Assembly: GCA_030529945.1 (NCBI GenBank)
Contig: JAUMVX010000022.1
Location: forward strand, 1 to 40,916
Length of the DNA stretch: 40,916 nucleotides
Direction: 5' to 3'
Source of the DNA: Bacteroidia bacterium
Lineage (GTDB): Bacteria; Bacteroidota; Bacteroidia; Bacteroidales; UBA932
Positions 20,088-28,243 of the stretch are shown one piece after another. Numbering within the stretch: position 1 is the stretch's first letter; every line of letters begins with the position of its first letter. The position numbers and the translations under genes are program-made. The notes beneath the pieces are model-generated. The model had not been told where the DNA came from, did not search any database, and saw only the letters and a list, made by a program, of their open reading frames with translations.

Positions 20088-21523
20088 CGTGGTAGTGTGT
20101 ATTCTGATGTGGATGTGATTTCCGGGAGCGGGGCCGGGGTCGCGTAGGCAGCCGCAATGCTGTCGGCTATGCCGGCTCCGTTGCGGAAGAAGTCGGCGGC
20201 GCGGAAGATTACCCCTCCTTTTACCTTGGCGCAGGAGCGCGCCATCGCGCACTGCCTCAGGAACACTCCCGCATCATCGAAGCCCGCATCGCCGGTGCCG
20301 AAGCGGTAGGCCGGGTAGCCGACGAGCATCGGGACATCGGCGGTGTGCTCCGAGAACCACTGCAGGCGCGGGGTGAAATAGTCCACCGGCGCGTCCGGCG
20401 ACCAATAGAGCTGAGGTATTATCATATCCGTCAATCCCTTGCTGCAGATGTCCTCTATGTCGAAGTACATAGCGTCGCGGCAGTATTCGTAGTTTCCTGC
20501 AGGGCTGATGGAGAAGATGACGGAGGGGTCTGCCTTTCTGACCGCTTCGCGGGCGAGCCGCACCATTTTCTCAACATTGTGGCGGCGGAACTCCTCTATG
20601 TCCGCCTCGCCTTCCCCGTAGCACTGGAAGTATTTCTCGTCGCCCATAAGCTCTCCGGCCTGCAGGGCGGGGTAGAAATAGTCGTCGAAGTGTATCCCGT
20701 CCACGTCGTAGCGGCTCACAAGGTCGGTGATGATCCGTGCGATGCGCTCGCGCACCTGCGGGAGGGCGGGGTTGTATATGCGGACTTTCGCATAGTCGAG
20801 GGTGAGTTCCGCCGGAATCAGCCGGTCGAGCGGAGGAAATTCTGCCTGAGGGCCCTCGCGCTTGGCGATGCGGTAAGGATTCATCCAGGCGTGGAACTGC
20901 ATTCCCCGGGCGTGCGTTTCGTCTATGAGGAATCTCAGGACATCGTATCCGGGGTTCCTTCCCCGCTCGGAGGTGATCGATGCGCACCAGGGTTCGATGC
21001 CGGAGTCATAGAAGGCGTCCGCCAGCGGACGGACCTGGAAGAAGACCGCGTTTATGTTCAGTTTCTCGAAAATGTCGAGATAGCGCCGGTAGAGTTCTTT
21101 CTGGCCTTCCTCGTCATATATGCCCATAGGCCAGTCGAGCTCTTCCACGGTGCTGACCCAGACGCCGCGCAGTTCCGGCATCGCCGCGAGAGGGGCGGCT
21201 TTGCGCTCCCGTCTCACGGAGTCGAGCGCCGCGCTGCGGCTCAGGGTGGCGGCGGGTCCGATTTTATCCCGCTGGTTCAGGCCGTCCTTCTCCGGAGCCT
21301 GCGCGTGAGCGTCACCGTTCCGGATGGTCAGAGTGTCGCTCTCCCGGACCTCCCGGGTGCCTGAGGAGTTCTCTCTCTCCCGGACCTCCCGGGTGTCGGA
21401 CGCTTTGGCACGCCCGGTCCTGCTTTCCTCCGGTACCTCGGAGGAAATCTTTTCGCAGGTCTGGGCGGTCGAGAATATCAGGACAGCAGCGAGAAAAAGC
21501 GGAGAGAATATCGGAACTTTCAT
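20084..21523 (-). CDS. GHL10/DigH-type glycoside hydrolase, secreted
   Basis: A 479-residue exported protein with the glycosyl hydrolase-like 10 domain (PF02638) at about 115-440: GVWVSTVEELDWPMG, QVRPLADAFYDSGIEPW and HAWMNPYRIAK are typical. E. coli DigH (YddW) of this family cuts glycan strands of denuded peptidoglycan. The N-terminal hydrophobic segment (residues 1-20) is a signal peptide; the nearby Cys (TAQTC) is not a good lipobox. Residues about 35-90 are a low-complexity charged linker containing a repeated SDTREVRE-like unit encoded by two 21-bp direct repeats. It overlaps the D-lactate dehydrogenase-like gene by 4 bp, so the two are translated together. Confidence 0.85.
   Translation of the reverse strand: MKVPIFSPLFLAAVLIFSTAQTCEKISSEVPEESRTGRAKASDTREVRERENSSGTREVRESDTLTIRNGDAHAQAPEKDGLNQRDKIGPAATLSRSAALDSVRRERKAAPLAAMPELRGVWVSTVEELDWPMGIYDEEGQKELYRRYLDIFEKLNINAVFFQVRPLADAFYDSGIEPWCASITSERGRNPGYDVLRFLIDETHARGMQFHAWMNPYRIAKREGPQAEFPPLDRLIPAELTLDYAKVRIYNPALPQVRERIARIITDLVSRYDVDGIHFDDYFYPALQAGELMGDEKYFQCYGEGEADIEEFRRHNVEKMVRLAREAVRKADPSVIFSISPAGNYEYCRDAMYFDIEDICSKGLTDMIIPQLYWSPDAPVDYFTPRLQWFSEHTADVPMLVGYPAYRFGTGDAGFDDAGVFLRQCAMARSCAKVKGGVIFRAADFFRNGAGIADSIAAAYATPAPLPEITSTSEYTLPR
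21339..21395 (-). repeat. Two 21-bp direct repeats inside the glycosidase gene
   Basis: Identical 21-bp copies at 21339-21359 and 21375-21395, 36 bp apart, each contain the palindrome CCCGGACCTCCCGGG. They encode the disordered linker between signal peptide and catalytic domain. The palindromic GC-rich make-up resembles the intergenic repeats at 21604-21733. Confidence 0.7.
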
Positions 21524-21543
21524 CGGTCAGCGTTATTTGAGCG

Positions 21544-21551
21544 CAAATATA
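21544..21551 (-). promoter_or_regulatory. -7 box for the glycosidase/oxidase operon
   Basis: TATATTTG on the minus strand matches TAnnTTTG, 20 bp before the start at 21523. No clear -33 motif is visible at the usual spacing. Confidence 0.5.
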
Positions 21552-21603
21552 CTTCCTTTTTCCGCTGATTGTTCCGCCTTCCCCACTTCTTTTCCCGGCT
21601 GTC

Positions 21604-21733
21604 ACAGATTGCCGGTCAAGCCGGCAATGACGTGAACGTCGGGGCCGGGAATGACGTGAAGGGTCGGATTGGGAATGACGGTTTGCGTCATGCCCGACCT
21701 GCTTTGTCGTCATGCCCGACCTGCTCGGGCATC
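21604..21733. repeat. REP-like palindromic repeat cluster (copy 3)
   Basis: A run of palindromes: ATTGCCGG with CCGGCAAT around TCAAG, then repeated GGGAATGACG units, then two GTCATGCCCGACCTGCT units. AATGACGTGAAG at 21650-21661 is the inverse of the 12-mer at 14523 and 14628, and 21708-21733 is a 26-bp inverted match to 14569-14594. The cluster fills the gap between the end of the fimbrial operon and the glycosidase promoter. Confidence 0.8.
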
Positions 21734-21741
21734 TCCTTGCG

Positions 21742-23256
21742 CTATTTTACCTTTATGGTGGAACTGGACCCGGCTCCCCCATAGGTACAGAAGGCGTAGC
21801 CGGTGCCTGCGGAAAGAGCCGTGACCAGACCCGTCGGACTGATGCTGAAGCACTGGTCGCCCCGCTTTCCCACGCTCCATTCCACTTCCTTGTCAGAGGT
21901 GACATCGAAATCAATGACATTCACCGGAACCCCGTCCTCATAATAGCTGACCCTGTACATAGCCTTCAGCTGCGCAGTTTCGCCGACCGCAAGGGTGACT
22001 TCGGCCGGAGTCACGGACAGTTCACTTAATGTGGTCCTTCCGGACCCGACGCGGACAGTACAGGAAGTTTCCACCCGGCCGTCCCAGGAAGTCGCGGTGA
22101 GAAGACCGGACTTCCCGATCTGAGCATCCTCGGCACAGGACAGCGTAACCGTGTTTCCGATGGCGGAGTAAGACAGGCCGACATCGCTCAGACCGCTGTC
22201 GGACAGGACATATCCGAAGTCGGCGGGGCTGAACTTCAGCTCCAGACTCATTTCCTTCCCCGGCATAACGTTCAGCAGCGAAGAGGTGAAATACATACTG
22301 CGCGTATCCGTCCAGTCGGAGGCGGTGATCTTCCAGTTCCCCTCCTTTCGCATATTGTCCTCGGAAGGGATGAAAGTCAGCCGGTAAAGGCTGTTGCGCC
22401 GCAGGTCGAAGTTCGAGCTGTTGTCACTGCCGAGATACATCCGGTAGGAATCCCGTCCGCTGTAGCCCGGCGAGCTGTAGCTGCCCTCGACCTCGAGATA
22501 GGTGCAGAGGTCCGCCTTCGAAGAAAGGTTCTCGGGAGTTTTCGCCCAGGGGTCGCCGTTTCCCGGCAGCAGGTCTCCCTGCATATTCTCAAGCACATAG
22601 AAGCAGACGCTTCCGCCCGAATTGAAGACCGCAAGGTCCTCCTCCCCGGCCACATCCCCGTCTCCCGCATCGGCTGCATCGGAGATTTTCTGTCCTTCCG
22701 CGAAGGGTCTGATTCTCGACGGACAGTTGCGGAGTCTCACCGAATCCGCAGTGAAGTTGCCGTGCAGGGACATCAGAGACTTGTCCAGTGTCAGGAGAAG
22801 TTTAGCCACCAGGCGCGTCAGCTCGATGCTGACTTCAGCGTCCCTCCCGGTGACTGTCCATTCCTTCACCCCCGCCATAGGCAGTCCGCAGGGGAAATGC
22901 TCTGACAGATTCGCGCTGTATTCCCAGCCGAGTATGTCCGCTTCGGAGGAGAGACCGGTGATCTCGGAAGGATGGTTCGCGAAAGCGTAAAGACGATAGG
23001 TCTCCCCCACCCTTCCCTTGAAGCTCACGGGGAATCCGCCTCCGCTGAACACATCGTCCACTATGTCTCCGTCGGCATCCGTAACGAAGAGCTGGACTGC
23101 TGTGATCTCGTCTTCCCCGGTCAGGCAGGAGCTTCTGCTTAGACTGAAGCTGTCCAGAGTGAAGGAAACTCTGACTCCACCGCATTCGCCGCCCTCCTTA
23201 TGACAGGAGAGCAGCGTCGCGAGAAGAAGCAGTATGATAGGCACTTTTTTCTTCAT
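21742..23256 (-). CDS. Fimbria-associated lipoprotein with Big_2-like domain
   Basis: From the ATG at 23256 this is a 504-residue lipoprotein (MKKKVPIILLLLATLLSC, lipid Cys18). The N-terminal half follows the FimA/Mfa-type pattern: a stretch like ITAVQLFVTDADG, later YRLYAFANHPSEI, then IELTRLVAKLLL. The C-terminus has a bacterial Ig-like (Big_2) segment beginning LSVTPAEVTLAVGETAQLKA. Such proteins are encoded at the ends of Bacteroidales fimbrial operons and may be a tip or minor subunit. An in-frame TTG/ATG eight codons upstream is not preferred because the signal peptide starts at MKKK. It is the last gene of the operon, 91 bp after the Mfa2-like gene. Confidence 0.75.
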   Translation of the reverse strand: MKKKVPIILLLLATLLSCHKEGGECGGVRVSFTLDSFSLSRSSCLTGEDEITAVQLFVTDADGDIVDDVFSGGGFPVSFKGRVGETYRLYAFANHPSEITGLSSEADILGWEYSANLSEHFPCGLPMAGVKEWTVTGRDAEVSIELTRLVAKLLLTLDKSLMSLHGNFTADSVRLRNCPSRIRPFAEGQKISDAADAGDGDVAGEEDLAVFNSGGSVCFYVLENMQGDLLPGNGDPWAKTPENLSSKADLCTYLEVEGSYSSPGYSGRDSYRMYLGSDNSSNFDLRRNSLYRLTFIPSEDNMRKEGNWKITASDWTDTRSMYFTSSLLNVMPGKEMSLELKFSPADFGYVLSDSGLSDVGLSYSAIGNTVTLSCAEDAQIGKSGLLTATSWDGRVETSCTVRVGSGRTTLSELSVTPAEVTLAVGETAQLKAMYRVSYYEDGVPVNVIDFDVTSDKEVEWSVGKRGDQCFSISPTGLVTALSAGTGYAFCTYGGAGSSSTIKVK

Positions 23257-23347
23257 AATGATGGTAATAAGCAGTTCCACAAAGCTTTCCGGGGACTGCG
23301 GTTTAGCGATAATTCAAATAAAAAACAAGTTATTCTCTATGAATCAC

Positions 23348-24160
23348 TTATATGGTCTTACGGAAAGAGTCTCCGCCGTCCCATTCCTTCACGGTAATCA
23401 CGGCGTCGGTCTTGGTGTAGTCGATCTCTATGTATATATCCTTGAGATCTACGGCGTTCCAGTCATAGCCGGTGCCGTCGATGTGGTCTCCGAGCGCTAT
23501 GCTGTCTATCAGTTTGCCGCTGCCGCGGTCGTAGATTTCCAGAGCGAGACTCTTGTCGCTCTGCCTCGGAATGCGGAAGCGGTGAGGACTCGTCAGGTCC
23601 TGCTCGGGCAGTTCCAAGCAGAACGCCCCCCGGCTCGGGGCCAGAACATCTATGGACAGCCCGTTCGTGCTTCCCTTCACCTTGAGCTTCGGGATGCCGG
23701 AGGGGGAGTCCCCTTCCTCCGGCCAGAGAAATTTCAGATAGACGGTGGAATACTGCTTGTGCAGGTCCACACATTCCCGGGCCTGCTCCCCGCCCGTGTC
23801 CACTACCGCCGAAAAGGCGTAGATGCTGTCAGCCTGATCCCCGTAGGAAATCAGAAGCGACCTGTCCTTCACCGAACGGCTGTTCCGGACGGTGAGAGCG
23901 GATACCGTGACTTCTCCCCGGGGAACCCGGATTTCGATGCTGTCCGGACAGCTGCCCGGCGTGAACGTCTCCCTGTAGCAGTTTTCCGGACTATAGACCG
24001 AGACCATCAGTTCCTCCGGAGCGCTTACTATATCATCGAAGGCGCGTCTCAGGTCCAGACTCAGATAGCAGGGGCAGTCGTCCCTGTACTCTTTCACGGA
24101 ACAGGATACGGCGGAGACCATTGCCGGGAGCAGCAGCAGTGTTAGAGCTTTTCCGGTCAT
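23348..24160 (-). CDS. Mfa2/FimB-like fimbrial anchor lipoprotein
   Basis: A 270-residue lipoprotein (signal peptide ending VSAVSC, lipid Cys20) with the pattern of the Mfa2/FimB family (PF08842): DDCPCYLSLDL soon after the lipid cysteine, then MVSVYSPEN, and a C-terminal half with VDLKDIYIEIDY. In Porphyromonas gingivalis Mfa2 anchors the fimbria to the outer membrane and limits its length. It follows the major subunit candidate by 6 bp on the same strand, as mfa2 follows mfa1. Confidence 0.85.
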   Translation of the reverse strand: MTGKALTLLLLPAMVSAVSCSVKEYRDDCPCYLSLDLRRAFDDIVSAPEELMVSVYSPENCYRETFTPGSCPDSIEIRVPRGEVTVSALTVRNSRSVKDRSLLISYGDQADSIYAFSAVVDTGGEQARECVDLHKQYSTVYLKFLWPEEGDSPSGIPKLKVKGSTNGLSIDVLAPSRGAFCLELPEQDLTSPHRFRIPRQSDKSLALEIYDRGSGKLIDSIALGDHIDGTGYDWNAVDLKDIYIEIDYTKTDAVITVKEWDGGDSFRKTI

Positions 24161-24166
24161 CGCAGG

Positions 24167-25171
24167 CTAAATTATTACGCTGGAGCTGGTTCCCGTTTCC
24201 CAGTCGGCGACGGTAATGGTGAATTTTGCGTCAGCCGTCACTACCGGTTCATAAGGATTAGCCGTTCCACGCTTGGTGACGGTAAGGTCCGTGACAGTAT
24301 AGATCTTGTTCCTTTCCAGTATGGGAAGTTCCAGAGAGTAGTACCCGGGAGTCCCTCCCAGAGTGGTCTCGACCACCAGCCGCGTCTTTCTCAGAGACCA
24401 TTCTCCCGTGGTGTAATTCTCCATAACCGGATTCGGATAGGAATAGAAAGTGTGCGCTGCGGTGTATGGGGTCGCCTTGGTGACGGTTATATTCAGTCCG
24501 GTGTCCTGCGTCAGGGCCGCCGCCGGATTCCCGGAGTCGAGCCTGAGCTTGTTCACCCACTCATACTCCTCCCTTTTCTGAGACATAGCGTAATTGTTGC
24601 TCGCCACCACATTTATGAGATATATGCCCGTGATCTTGAACTCCAGACCCGCAAGATACGGGGAGGAGAAATCGGTCTTGACATTTTGTATCACCACCTT
24701 GGACACAAGCCTTTTTACGGTGATGCTGACCGCTTGGTTGGCCTTCACTTCCGAGACGGTGGTCTCTCCGACCATCTGCAGAGCAGCCGGAGAGTTGTCC
24801 TGCAGACGGCTTACGGTAGCGAGCAGGGCATCCCTGGTATCGATTTCCTTTCCGAGATCCGGACAGTTCGCAAGGGCTATGAAGTACTTTCTGCCCGTGG
24901 TGACATTGACCGTGAAGGTCGATTCGCTCCCCTTGGCGTAGGATTCGATTTCGCTTTTTTCATTGAACACGAAAAGCTGCAGGTCGGAGACTGCCGCATC
25001 GTTTCCGACATCGGCTGCCGGCACGCGCGTCGCCGCCGCTCCGTCGATTCTCACCGTCACCGCCACGTGTTTTGCATTTTCAGCGGCATTCTCTTCTTCT
25101 GTAGTCTGGAAACGGCTGCAGGCTGCGGCCACAACAAGCAGGAGGGCCGCGATAGGGATTCTGATTTTCAT
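24167..25171 (-). CDS. Major fimbrial subunit, FimA/Mfa1-like
   Basis: A 334-residue lipoprotein precursor (VVAAAC, Cys18) of the FimA/Mfa1 fimbrillin type. It shows VSDLQLFVFNEKSEIESYA, then RKYFIALANCPDLGK, SITVKRLVSKVVI and a C-terminal beta-rich half with HTFYSYPNP and RKTRLVVETTLGG. In P. gingivalis the precursor is cut after an arginine near residue 46-49 so that strand exchange can polymerise the pilus; Arg49 (AAATRVPAA) is a good candidate here. It is encoded just before the Mfa2-like anchor and after a second fimbrillin. A 120-bp gap with a hairpin lies upstream, unlike the tight spacing elsewhere in the operon. Confidence 0.87.
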   Translation of the reverse strand: MKIRIPIAALLLVVAAACSRFQTTEEENAAENAKHVAVTVRIDGAAATRVPAADVGNDAAVSDLQLFVFNEKSEIESYAKGSESTFTVNVTTGRKYFIALANCPDLGKEIDTRDALLATVSRLQDNSPAALQMVGETTVSEVKANQAVSITVKRLVSKVVIQNVKTDFSSPYLAGLEFKITGIYLINVVASNNYAMSQKREEYEWVNKLRLDSGNPAAALTQDTGLNITVTKATPYTAAHTFYSYPNPVMENYTTGEWSLRKTRLVVETTLGGTPGYYSLELPILERNKIYTVTDLTVTKRGTANPYEPVVTADAKFTITVADWETGTSSSVII

Positions 25172-25202
25172 AGTTGTATTTTGATTGTTTTTAAATGGTG
25201 TT

Positions 25203-25220
25203 CCGGAAAAAGGATTCCGG
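25203..25220 (-). promoter_or_regulatory. Hairpin in the leader of the fimbrillin gene
   Basis: Six-base arms CCGGAA and TTCCGG with a 6-nt loop lie 32 bp before the fimbrillin start in an AT-rich 121-bp gap. On the minus strand it is not followed by a T-tract. It may be a processing or stabilising structure that sets subunit levels; no -7 box was found here. Confidence 0.4.
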
Positions 25221-25292
25221 TTTTTATATTGTTTTTGAAATTGGTTCTTGAGCCGGTGCAGTGCCTGTCGGGCGGAGTCCGCCCCGGAGCAG

Positions 25293-26273
25293 CTAAAGCC
25301 TTTCCGTCCAGCTGCTCCCGTCAGACCAGTCGCGCACCGTCAGGTCCGCGCTGAGGGCGTCTCGTCCGTAAGGCGTGTCCGGCGTGGGGCTGCCCTTCCC
25401 GCTGAGCGTCAGAGTCTCGATGGTATAGGTTCTGTTTCTGAGAATCTCCGGAAAAGTCACGGAGTAGTAGCAGAGTTTCCCGCCCAGCTCCGCTTCGAGC
25501 ACGAGACGGGTCTTCCGAGGACTCCAGCTCCCACCGGCGCTGTCACCCTCGCAGAGGTTCGGATAGCAGTAGAAGCTATGCTCCACGCTGTAGCTTCCGC
25601 CATTGTCGAGCCGTATGTCCAGAGAGCGCTCGCTCAGCAGGGCATCCGCTCCGCCGGAGGAAAAACCGCTCCGGTTCAGCCAGAGGGAAGAGTCGGCAGT
25701 GCCGTCATAACGCAGGGAAGCGGCCACGTTTATGAGATACATCCCCTTGATTGTCAGCGGCCTTGCGGCCAATCCCTCCACATCGAAGCTCCTCGTTATC
25801 TTCTTTACTCCCAGCCTCGCCACCAGCCTCACCAGAGAGATGTCCACAGCGGTTTCCGCAAGGATGTCCAGAACCGAGCTTCCGCACATCACGAAACTGT
25901 CCGGGGAGTTGTCCGTAAGAAGACTCACCCGGGCGAGCAGGGCCTCCTCGCTCGGCACATCGCAGAGGTCGGGAGCGTTGGCTACCGCCCACAGACGTTT
26001 CCCCTTTCCCGCCGTGACTCTCACGCTGAGGCTGCCGCCACCGCTGCCGCTGCCGGCCGCATCGGCGGAGCCGTCGGAATTGAAGACAAGCACCTGAAGG
26101 CTGTGCACGGCCGCTTCATCCCCGGCGTTCACGCCCGAGGCCCGCGTGACGAGTCCGGAGACTGTCACCGTGGCGGCCTCGCTTACGACAGTCTGCGGAG
26201 AGTCCGGCTCCGAAACGCCGTGCGGAGAGCAGGCGCAGACCGCCAGAGCTATGACTATAAATACCTTTCTCAT
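25293..26273 (-). CDS. Second FimA/Mfa1-like fimbrillin lipoprotein
   Basis: A 326-residue lipoprotein precursor (MRKVFIVIALAVCAC) clearly related to the downstream fimbrillin: VHSLQVLVFNSDG, then KRLWAVANAPDLC, VDISLVRLVARLGV, HSFYCYPNLC and RKTRLVLEAELGG match the equivalent segments of its neighbour. Arg44 in GLVTRASG is a candidate processing site. It could be a structural alternative, an accessory subunit or an adaptor. A glycine/serine-rich insert (AAGSGSGGG) near residue 72 is absent from the neighbour. Its ATG overlaps the stop of the upstream OmpA/TPR gene by 4 bp, and 121 bp separate it from the next subunit gene. Confidence 0.82.
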   Translation of the reverse strand: MRKVFIVIALAVCACSPHGVSEPDSPQTVVSEAATVTVSGLVTRASGVNAGDEAAVHSLQVLVFNSDGSADAAGSGSGGGSLSVRVTAGKGKRLWAVANAPDLCDVPSEEALLARVSLLTDNSPDSFVMCGSSVLDILAETAVDISLVRLVARLGVKKITRSFDVEGLAARPLTIKGMYLINVAASLRYDGTADSSLWLNRSGFSSGGADALLSERSLDIRLDNGGSYSVEHSFYCYPNLCEGDSAGGSWSPRKTRLVLEAELGGKLCYYSVTFPEILRNRTYTIETLTLSGKGSPTPDTPYGRDALSADLTVRDWSDGSSWTERL

Positions 26274-28237
26274 AATTCATCTTCTTTATACAGGTCTTCG
26301 TTCAGACCGTATTTCTTTATCAGACCGGATATTTCGGGGTCCAGGTTTCCCCTGTGCACCAGTGAGGGGTCTGCCGCGCAGGCCGCAAGATATCTGGTGA
26401 CCGCATTGGACTCGTCCCCCTCGCGGGAATAGAGTACGGAAAGCAGGTAGTCCACCCTGGCGCTCCGGGGTTCGCCGAGCAGGATATGCTTCGCTGCCGA
26501 ATTATAGTCGGCAAGGGTCAGCGCCAGAGCCGCATTATAGTCCCTGTAGGGCCTGAGGATTTCCAGAGCCGTCTGATAGTCGTGTTCCATCAGTGCGGAG
26601 ACTCCCCTCATATAGGCCGTGTCCAGAACCTCGGTGTGTACGGTATCCTTCTGCATATTCCTGCGGCTCAGATGGAAGTCGAAGCGCACGGTGCGCAGCT
26701 GCGGATAGATGTCTTTCAGAAGATGCGCATAATACGGCATCTTTCTCATCTCCGCCTCCCTTATGTCCGGATTCCCGAGAGAGGAAAGGGCGCAATAGGA
26801 GTCGTAATCTGCATTGCTCATCAGCGGATCGCGCCTGACCAGCGAATCCAGAGCCTCCCAGTTCTCGGACCTTCCCCTCGAAATGAAGGGGATGCGCTCC
26901 GTGCTTGTCCTCGCCTGCGAATAGCTGCGGTCCAGATTATAGAAGTAACCGTCGCTGCGTATCAGAGAGTCCCTGTAGCGGCTTATGTAGCTCTGGAAAT
27001 ACTCCGAGACGGCTTCGCTTCTACGGCGGGTCAGACGGGCGTTCGTCTCCAGGCTTCCTTCGGGAGATGACGAGGCTCCGACAATGATGGAGTCGAGAAA
27101 GAATACTTCGCTGTCCAGAAGCTGGGCCAGCCGATGGCGTATCTTCCGTATCTCCTGATAGTTGTCCGAGAGTCCTGGCAGTATTTCCGCCCTGCCCTGC
27201 TCGAAGTCTATCCTGTACGAGTCGAACTGCGAAACCTTTCTTTCGATCACCTTGGTGACATAGCGCTCCCGGGAGTCCACCAGACTGCTGAGGGAACTTA
27301 TATAGAAGGTAAGCGGCGCTCCCCTCGGCATCCTGTATATGCGCTTGTCCTGCTCGAAGATGTCTCCGTCCAGAATCACGTCTATCTTGCGGAGTTTCGG
27401 ACGGGTCAGGACAGTCTGGACGTAATTGTAGATGAAATCCCCGTTGATATCGGCGATGACCGTGTCGAGCCTCAGGCCTTCGGAGACAATGGGGGCCTTC
27501 ACATACTTGCGGTACTTCCTGTCGGAAGCGGCATACCGCCTGCGGTTCCGTCTGACCCTCATCCAGTTCGTGTAGTGCTCCACCGCCTGCCTCTGAGTCA
27601 CGCCGTAAACTGAGGCGAACGCCTCGTCCGACACATAGCTCGTATCGCTCTTCATCGCGTAAATCTCCGGCAGATTCCTTTCCAGAAAGACCTCCAGCTG
27701 ATGCAGGTCTATGAATTTCACGGTATCCGTGACTATGGTCGAGAGAAACCTCCGATACTGCTCGTAGCCTCGCAGCTGCGCCTTCCGGTAGCTTTTGCCG
27801 GTGACCAGGACCGGGTCCAGAGACACGCTGTCGGAAAGGTAGAACATCTTGGGCCGGAAACGGAGCTGCCAGCGGCTGTCCTGCAGGGCGGCGGGCACAC
27901 GGATCTGAAACTCGAGGTCTATCTTCCCGTGCCGTTCCGCCACATTCCTGAACCGGGCTGTGACCATAGCCGCATCCAGCACATCGTTCGCCACCATATC
28001 CCCGTCATCGTCCCGTATGGCCTTCATTATGATAGTTTCCCTGCCGTCCGGAGAGATCACCAGGAGCGAATCGGAGGACCTGCCGGGAATCCCGACCTCC
28101 GGCGTACTCTGCTCGCGAGTGAGCGCGAGCACGGGAGCGGAGCGGGAGTTCCGCAGCTTTTCCGCCTTTCTCCGTGTGGCACAGGAAACTACCGTAAGCA
28201 TACAGAGGGCTGACAATATGAAAGCTTCTGTTTTCAT
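26270..28237 (-). CDS. OmpA-like lipoprotein with C-terminal TPR region
   Basis: A 655-residue lipoprotein (LTVVSC, Cys19). The first about 180 residues are a beta-rich segment (KIDLEFQIRVPAALQDSRWQ) possibly related to the DUF3868 region of Bacteroidales fimbrial accessory proteins, a tentative match. An OmpA-like peptidoglycan-binding region lies at about 345-430 (FEQGRAEILP, then IIVGASSSPEG and TRRRSEAVSEYF). The C-terminus from about 545 is helical and TPR-like, including ALMEHDYQTALEILRPYRDY. It probably ties the fimbria to the envelope. It starts 6 bp after the SSB-like gene and its stop overlaps the next start. Confidence 0.75.
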   Translation of the reverse strand: MKTEAFILSALCMLTVVSCATRRKAEKLRNSRSAPVLALTREQSTPEVGIPGRSSDSLLVISPDGRETIIMKAIRDDDGDMVANDVLDAAMVTARFRNVAERHGKIDLEFQIRVPAALQDSRWQLRFRPKMFYLSDSVSLDPVLVTGKSYRKAQLRGYEQYRRFLSTIVTDTVKFIDLHQLEVFLERNLPEIYAMKSDTSYVSDEAFASVYGVTQRQAVEHYTNWMRVRRNRRRYAASDRKYRKYVKAPIVSEGLRLDTVIADINGDFIYNYVQTVLTRPKLRKIDVILDGDIFEQDKRIYRMPRGAPLTFYISSLSSLVDSRERYVTKVIERKVSQFDSYRIDFEQGRAEILPGLSDNYQEIRKIRHRLAQLLDSEVFFLDSIIVGASSSPEGSLETNARLTRRRSEAVSEYFQSYISRYRDSLIRSDGYFYNLDRSYSQARTSTERIPFISRGRSENWEALDSLVRRDPLMSNADYDSYCALSSLGNPDIREAEMRKMPYYAHLLKDIYPQLRTVRFDFHLSRRNMQKDTVHTEVLDTAYMRGVSALMEHDYQTALEILRPYRDYNAALALTLADYNSAAKHILLGEPRSARVDYLLSVLYSREGDESNAVTRYLAACAADPSLVHRGNLDPEISGLIKKYGLNEDLYKEDEL

Positions 28238-28243
28238 CCGGGT

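Noticed and set aside
20088-20252. 55-residue N-terminal extension of the D-lactate dehydrogenase-like protein
   Set aside because: It lies wholly inside the glycosidase gene and is arginine-rich shadow sequence; the ATGA overlap at 20084-20087 gives a better start.
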